From Deltaproteobacteria bacterium (lineage in GTDB: Bacteria; Desulfobacterota; DSM-4660; Desulfatiglandales; HGW-15), in NCBI GenBank assembly GCA_020342025.1, contig CP070840.1, positions 2,498,087 to 2,505,757 on the forward strand: a DNA stretch of 7,671 nucleotides, read 5' to 3'. The notes below the pieces were generated by a model. The model made no database searches and was not told the DNA's origin. It saw nothing but the letters and a program-made list of their open reading frames with translations. The position numbers and the translations under genes are program-made. Positions within the stretch are counted from its first letter, which is position 1, and each line of letters begins with the position of its first letter. Of this stretch, positions 5,948 through 7,671 are shown piece by piece.

Positions 5948-7525
5948 ATGGCTGATAAAAAGGATAATAAGCCCGCTGAAGATGATTCGCCGTTTAATAG
6001 CAGCGGTGAATTGTTTGAGACCCTCTTTCGTGAAGAGTTGGATACGCTCACGGACGGCCAGCAGCAAAAGGCTGCACCCAAGACAGACAGGAAGGAGAGT
6101 GCGGCCAAAAGGCCGAAATCCCCCGCTAAGGTTGAGGGTACTAGACCAAGAAAGGCTGTACCCCAAAGAGCCGCAAAGGCAAAAAATGAGATAAGGGAAA
6201 AACCCGCAGCTCGTGTCCATGTGGACAGACCCGAGCATGTATCAGCCAAAGCCGCTGCCATTACAGGTGAGGTCTTAGAGAGAAAGCCCATATCTGCCGG
6301 CAACGCAGATGCCCCTGAACAAGTGAGACCCAAGAAAAGGGAAAAGTTCGGGAAAATTAGGAGGGAGAGAATAGGATCTCAACCGAAAATTGGGGGCGGA
6401 TCTGACAAAATAAAAATCGCGTTGCTTTCTGTTATACTGGTTGCCGCCCTGGCGTTTATTATCAACGCTTTAGGGATAGTGGACTTTGCCGGACTCCTGG
6501 GCTTATCAGAGCCCACCAAGAAAGAAAGGATTAAATCCCGCGTGGCAAAAAAGCCACCCGCCGAGTCCGATCAAAAAACGACCCGTGTGGCCATAAAACC
6601 GCCCCCTAAAAAGACGACTCCTCAGGCCGCCGATAAAGCCACGATCCAGAACAGGGCACTTGTGGTTAAGAAGACTCCCCAGGCGGCTCCTTCGAAACCA
6701 CAGCCCCAGACCGTAACAAAAAGGACCCAGCCTACCCCCACCGCAAAAAAACCCGTCGTTGTCCAGCAACGGTATCGGCCCGCGACACCCCCTCAAAGGC
6801 CTCCGGTCGTGCAACAACCGCCTAAGCCTCCACCCCCTGATCCGAGGCCCGTTGTTGTCATGAAGCCTCCTCCGCCCACACCTACAACGCAGGAGCCTGT
6901 GGTTAATCAGGAACCTTACAGACCTGCACCGTCCCAACCGAGCCCTGTGGTTGCGAAAAAGCCTCCAGCGGTTGCCACGCCCAAACCCCTGCCCGTCGTC
7001 AAAGAACCAGTCAAGCCCGCGGCGCAGGGTGGGAAAAAGCCCGTACTCGGAAAGGAAGAACTTTTTCCCGAAGAGAGGGCATTGCCCTATCCCTATTCCG
7101 TCTATCTAGGGGCTTATAAGACCCCCGAGCGGGCAGAAAAGGCCATCTCCATATACCGGAACAAGGGCCTGTCGGCCTACTGGGTAAAGGTTGATCTCGG
7201 TGATAAGGGGGTATGGTACCGGGTCTTTACGGGGTATTTCAAGGACCAGAATGAGGCGGAGGCATTTATTAGGAGAAAACGAATCGCCGATGCCACAGCG
7301 AAAAGGACGAAGTATGCCACCTTGATAGGTATCTACGCCACGGAAAGGGATGCCCAGAAAGAATTTCTCGCGTTGTCAAGACTTGGATACAGCCCCTATG
7401 TTGTTCAGATGGCGAGTGGTGAATCTCAACTTTATGTGGGGGCCTTTTACACAAAGGCTGGTGCAGAAGAACAACGTTTAGATCTGGCATCCAAGGGGGT
7501 TCAGAGTCGGGTCGTTGAGCGCTAA
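5948..7525 (+). CDS. Membrane-anchored protein with proline-rich repeat linker and two SPOR domains
   Basis: SPOR domains bind peptidoglycan stripped of stem peptides, typically at division sites; this 525-residue protein probably works there from the inner membrane. Layout: acidic then basic cytoplasmic region (1-155) ending in a Lys/Arg-rich stretch, one hydrophobic helix (about 156-180, IALLSVILVAALAFIINALG), a proline-rich periplasmic linker (about 190-365), SPOR 1 (about 381-440, YSVYLGAYKTPERAEKA ... WYRVFTGYF) and SPOR 2 (about 456-525, YATLIGIYATERDAQKE ... LYVGAFYTKAGAEE). The positive-inside rule puts the N-terminus in the cytoplasm. I start at the ATG at 5948 because AAGGGTGA (5933-5940) is correctly spaced; the upstream in-frame GTG (5927) and ATG (5930), adding 6-7 residues, have no ribosome site. 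FtsN and DedD are architectural analogues, but there is no further similarity by eye and the name is not claimed. Confidence 0.9.
   Translation: MADKKDNKPAEDDSPFNSSGELFETLFREELDTLTDGQQQKAAPKTDRKESAAKRPKSPAKVEGTRPRKAVPQRAAKAKNEIREKPAARVHVDRPEHVSAKAAAITGEVLERKPISAGNADAPEQVRPKKREKFGKIRRERIGSQPKIGGGSDKIKIALLSVILVAALAFIINALGIVDFAGLLGLSEPTKKERIKSRVAKKPPAESDQKTTRVAIKPPPKKTTPQAADKATIQNRALVVKKTPQAAPSKPQPQTVTKRTQPTPTAKKPVVVQQRYRPATPPQRPPVVQQPPKPPPPDPRPVVVMKPPPPTPTTQEPVVNQEPYRPAPSQPSPVVAKKPPAVATPKPLPVVKEPVKPAAQGGKKPVLGKEELFPEERALPYPYSVYLGAYKTPERAEKAISIYRNKGLSAYWVKVDLGDKGVWYRVFTGYFKDQNEAEAFIRRKRIADATAKRTKYATLIGIYATERDAQKEFLALSRLGYSPYVVQMASGESQLYVGAFYTKAGAEEQRLDLASKGVQSRVVER
6752..7039 (+). repeat. Six degenerate 48-base (16-residue) PVV repeats
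   Basis: Inside the SPOR protein, the motif P-V-V-x-x-x-P recurs with its Pro at residues 269, 286, 301, 317, 333 and 349 (525-residue numbering), spacings 17, 15, 16, 16 and 16. Each unit continues with mostly Pro, Lys, Gln and Thr. DNA copies are well diverged, so this is an old repeat or a selected spacing. The unit probably forms an extended periplasmic spacer carrying the SPOR domains to the wall. Confidence 0.7.
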
Positions 7526-7596
7526 GATGTTTTAGCCATGCCCCCCTCCCCTCCACACTAAACCCCTCGTTTGACTCCAACGATCTGTAGTCCTTA

Positions 7597-7611
7597 ACTG
7601 TATAATACAGT
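7597..7611. repeat. 15-base perfect palindrome
   Basis: ACTGTAT (7597-7603), one central A, ATACAGT (7605-7611), in the spacer between the SPOR gene and the tRNA gene. It contains TATAAT (7601-7606), but the only -35-like hexamer, TTGACT (7571-7576), is 24 bases away, too far. CTGT-N5-ACAG is shorter than the E. coli LexA box (CTGT-N8-ACAG). Function unknown; an operator or a chance AT-rich palindrome are both possible. Confidence 0.4.
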
Positions 7612-7634
7612 AACTTTATCTTAATGAAATAAAA

Positions 7635-7671
7635 TGGCGGAGAGAGAGGGATTCGAACCCTCGGTGGCCCT
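7635..7671 (-). tRNA. tRNA-Ser, 3' half (cut by window edge)
   Basis: The minus strand ends with the T arm GAGGG-TTCGAAT-CCCTC (7662-7646), then the acceptor strand TCTCTCC (7645-7639), a G discriminator (7638) and an encoded CCA (7637-7635). The acceptor complement would be GGAGAGA, the common start of tRNA-Ser, G73 is a serine identity element, and the bases before the T arm (7663-7671) look like the end of a long class II variable arm. The anticodon lies outside the window, so the isoacceptor is unknown. It is convergent with the SPOR gene, 109 bases apart. Confidence 0.88.

Noticed and set aside
6506..6937. Long open frame on the minus strand opposite the proline-rich region
   Set aside because: Its Gly/Arg/Leu-rich product is what the complement of Pro/Lys-rich codons gives; no ribosome site or family likeness.
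7521..7536. GCTAA-GATGTT-TTAGC as a terminator for the SPOR gene
   Set aside because: Only a 5-pair stem overlapping the stop codon, followed by C-rich sequence and no T run.
7598..7610. LexA box
   Set aside because: CTGT-N5-ACAG has the wrong spacing for the E. coli type CTGT-N8-ACAG, and no SOS gene is adjacent.

Overview
The window looks like an ordinary chromosomal segment of a Gram-negative bacterium with roughly balanced base composition. A periplasm-facing SPOR-domain protein implies an envelope with peptidoglycan and an inner-membrane anchor. Protein style and promoter style would fit a Desulfobacterota (deltaproteobacterial) or similar anaerobic lineage, but that is inference; nothing in the window fixes the taxon. 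I see no transposase, phage gene or CRISPR array.

Left part, minus strand: an NAD-dependent sugar-nucleotide epimerase/dehydratase (2223-3182) is followed, after a 400-base gap, by the chaperonin pair groES (1532-1819) and groEL (1-1469, its last ~55-60 codons lying beyond the left edge). The gap holds structured DNA (two strong inverted repeats and an orphan Shine-Dalgarno-like sequence) and only a weak promoter candidate. No CIRCE operator is visible.

Centre, plus strand: from a 265-base divergent intergenic region, a 770-residue fusion protein is read rightward (3448-5760). It joins a complete PLP-dependent cysteine synthase of CysM type to a complete-length cysteinyl-tRNA synthetase fold. 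This is the most interesting gene. The synthetase half has lost or altered most of its class I signature: HIGH reads HLGQ, KMSKS reads KPSRA, and the fourth zinc ligand (Glu in HHENE) is Ala, while the rest of the fold and the C-terminal tRNA-binding tail are kept. It may be a CysRS-like cysteine-handling enzyme rather than a housekeeping tRNA synthetase.

Right part, plus strand: a promoter and a hairpin-containing leader precede a 525-residue membrane-anchored protein (5948-7525). It has a charged cytoplasmic tail, one transmembrane helix, a long proline-rich periplasmic linker built of 16-residue repeats, and two C-terminal SPOR domains. At the right edge, on the minus strand, is the 3' half of a tRNA-Ser gene.

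The genes do not form one pathway. The fusion links cysteine synthesis to a cysteine-activating fold, groESL is protein folding, the epimerase is sugar-nucleotide metabolism for surface glycans, and the SPOR protein probably acts at septal or denuded peptidoglycan.
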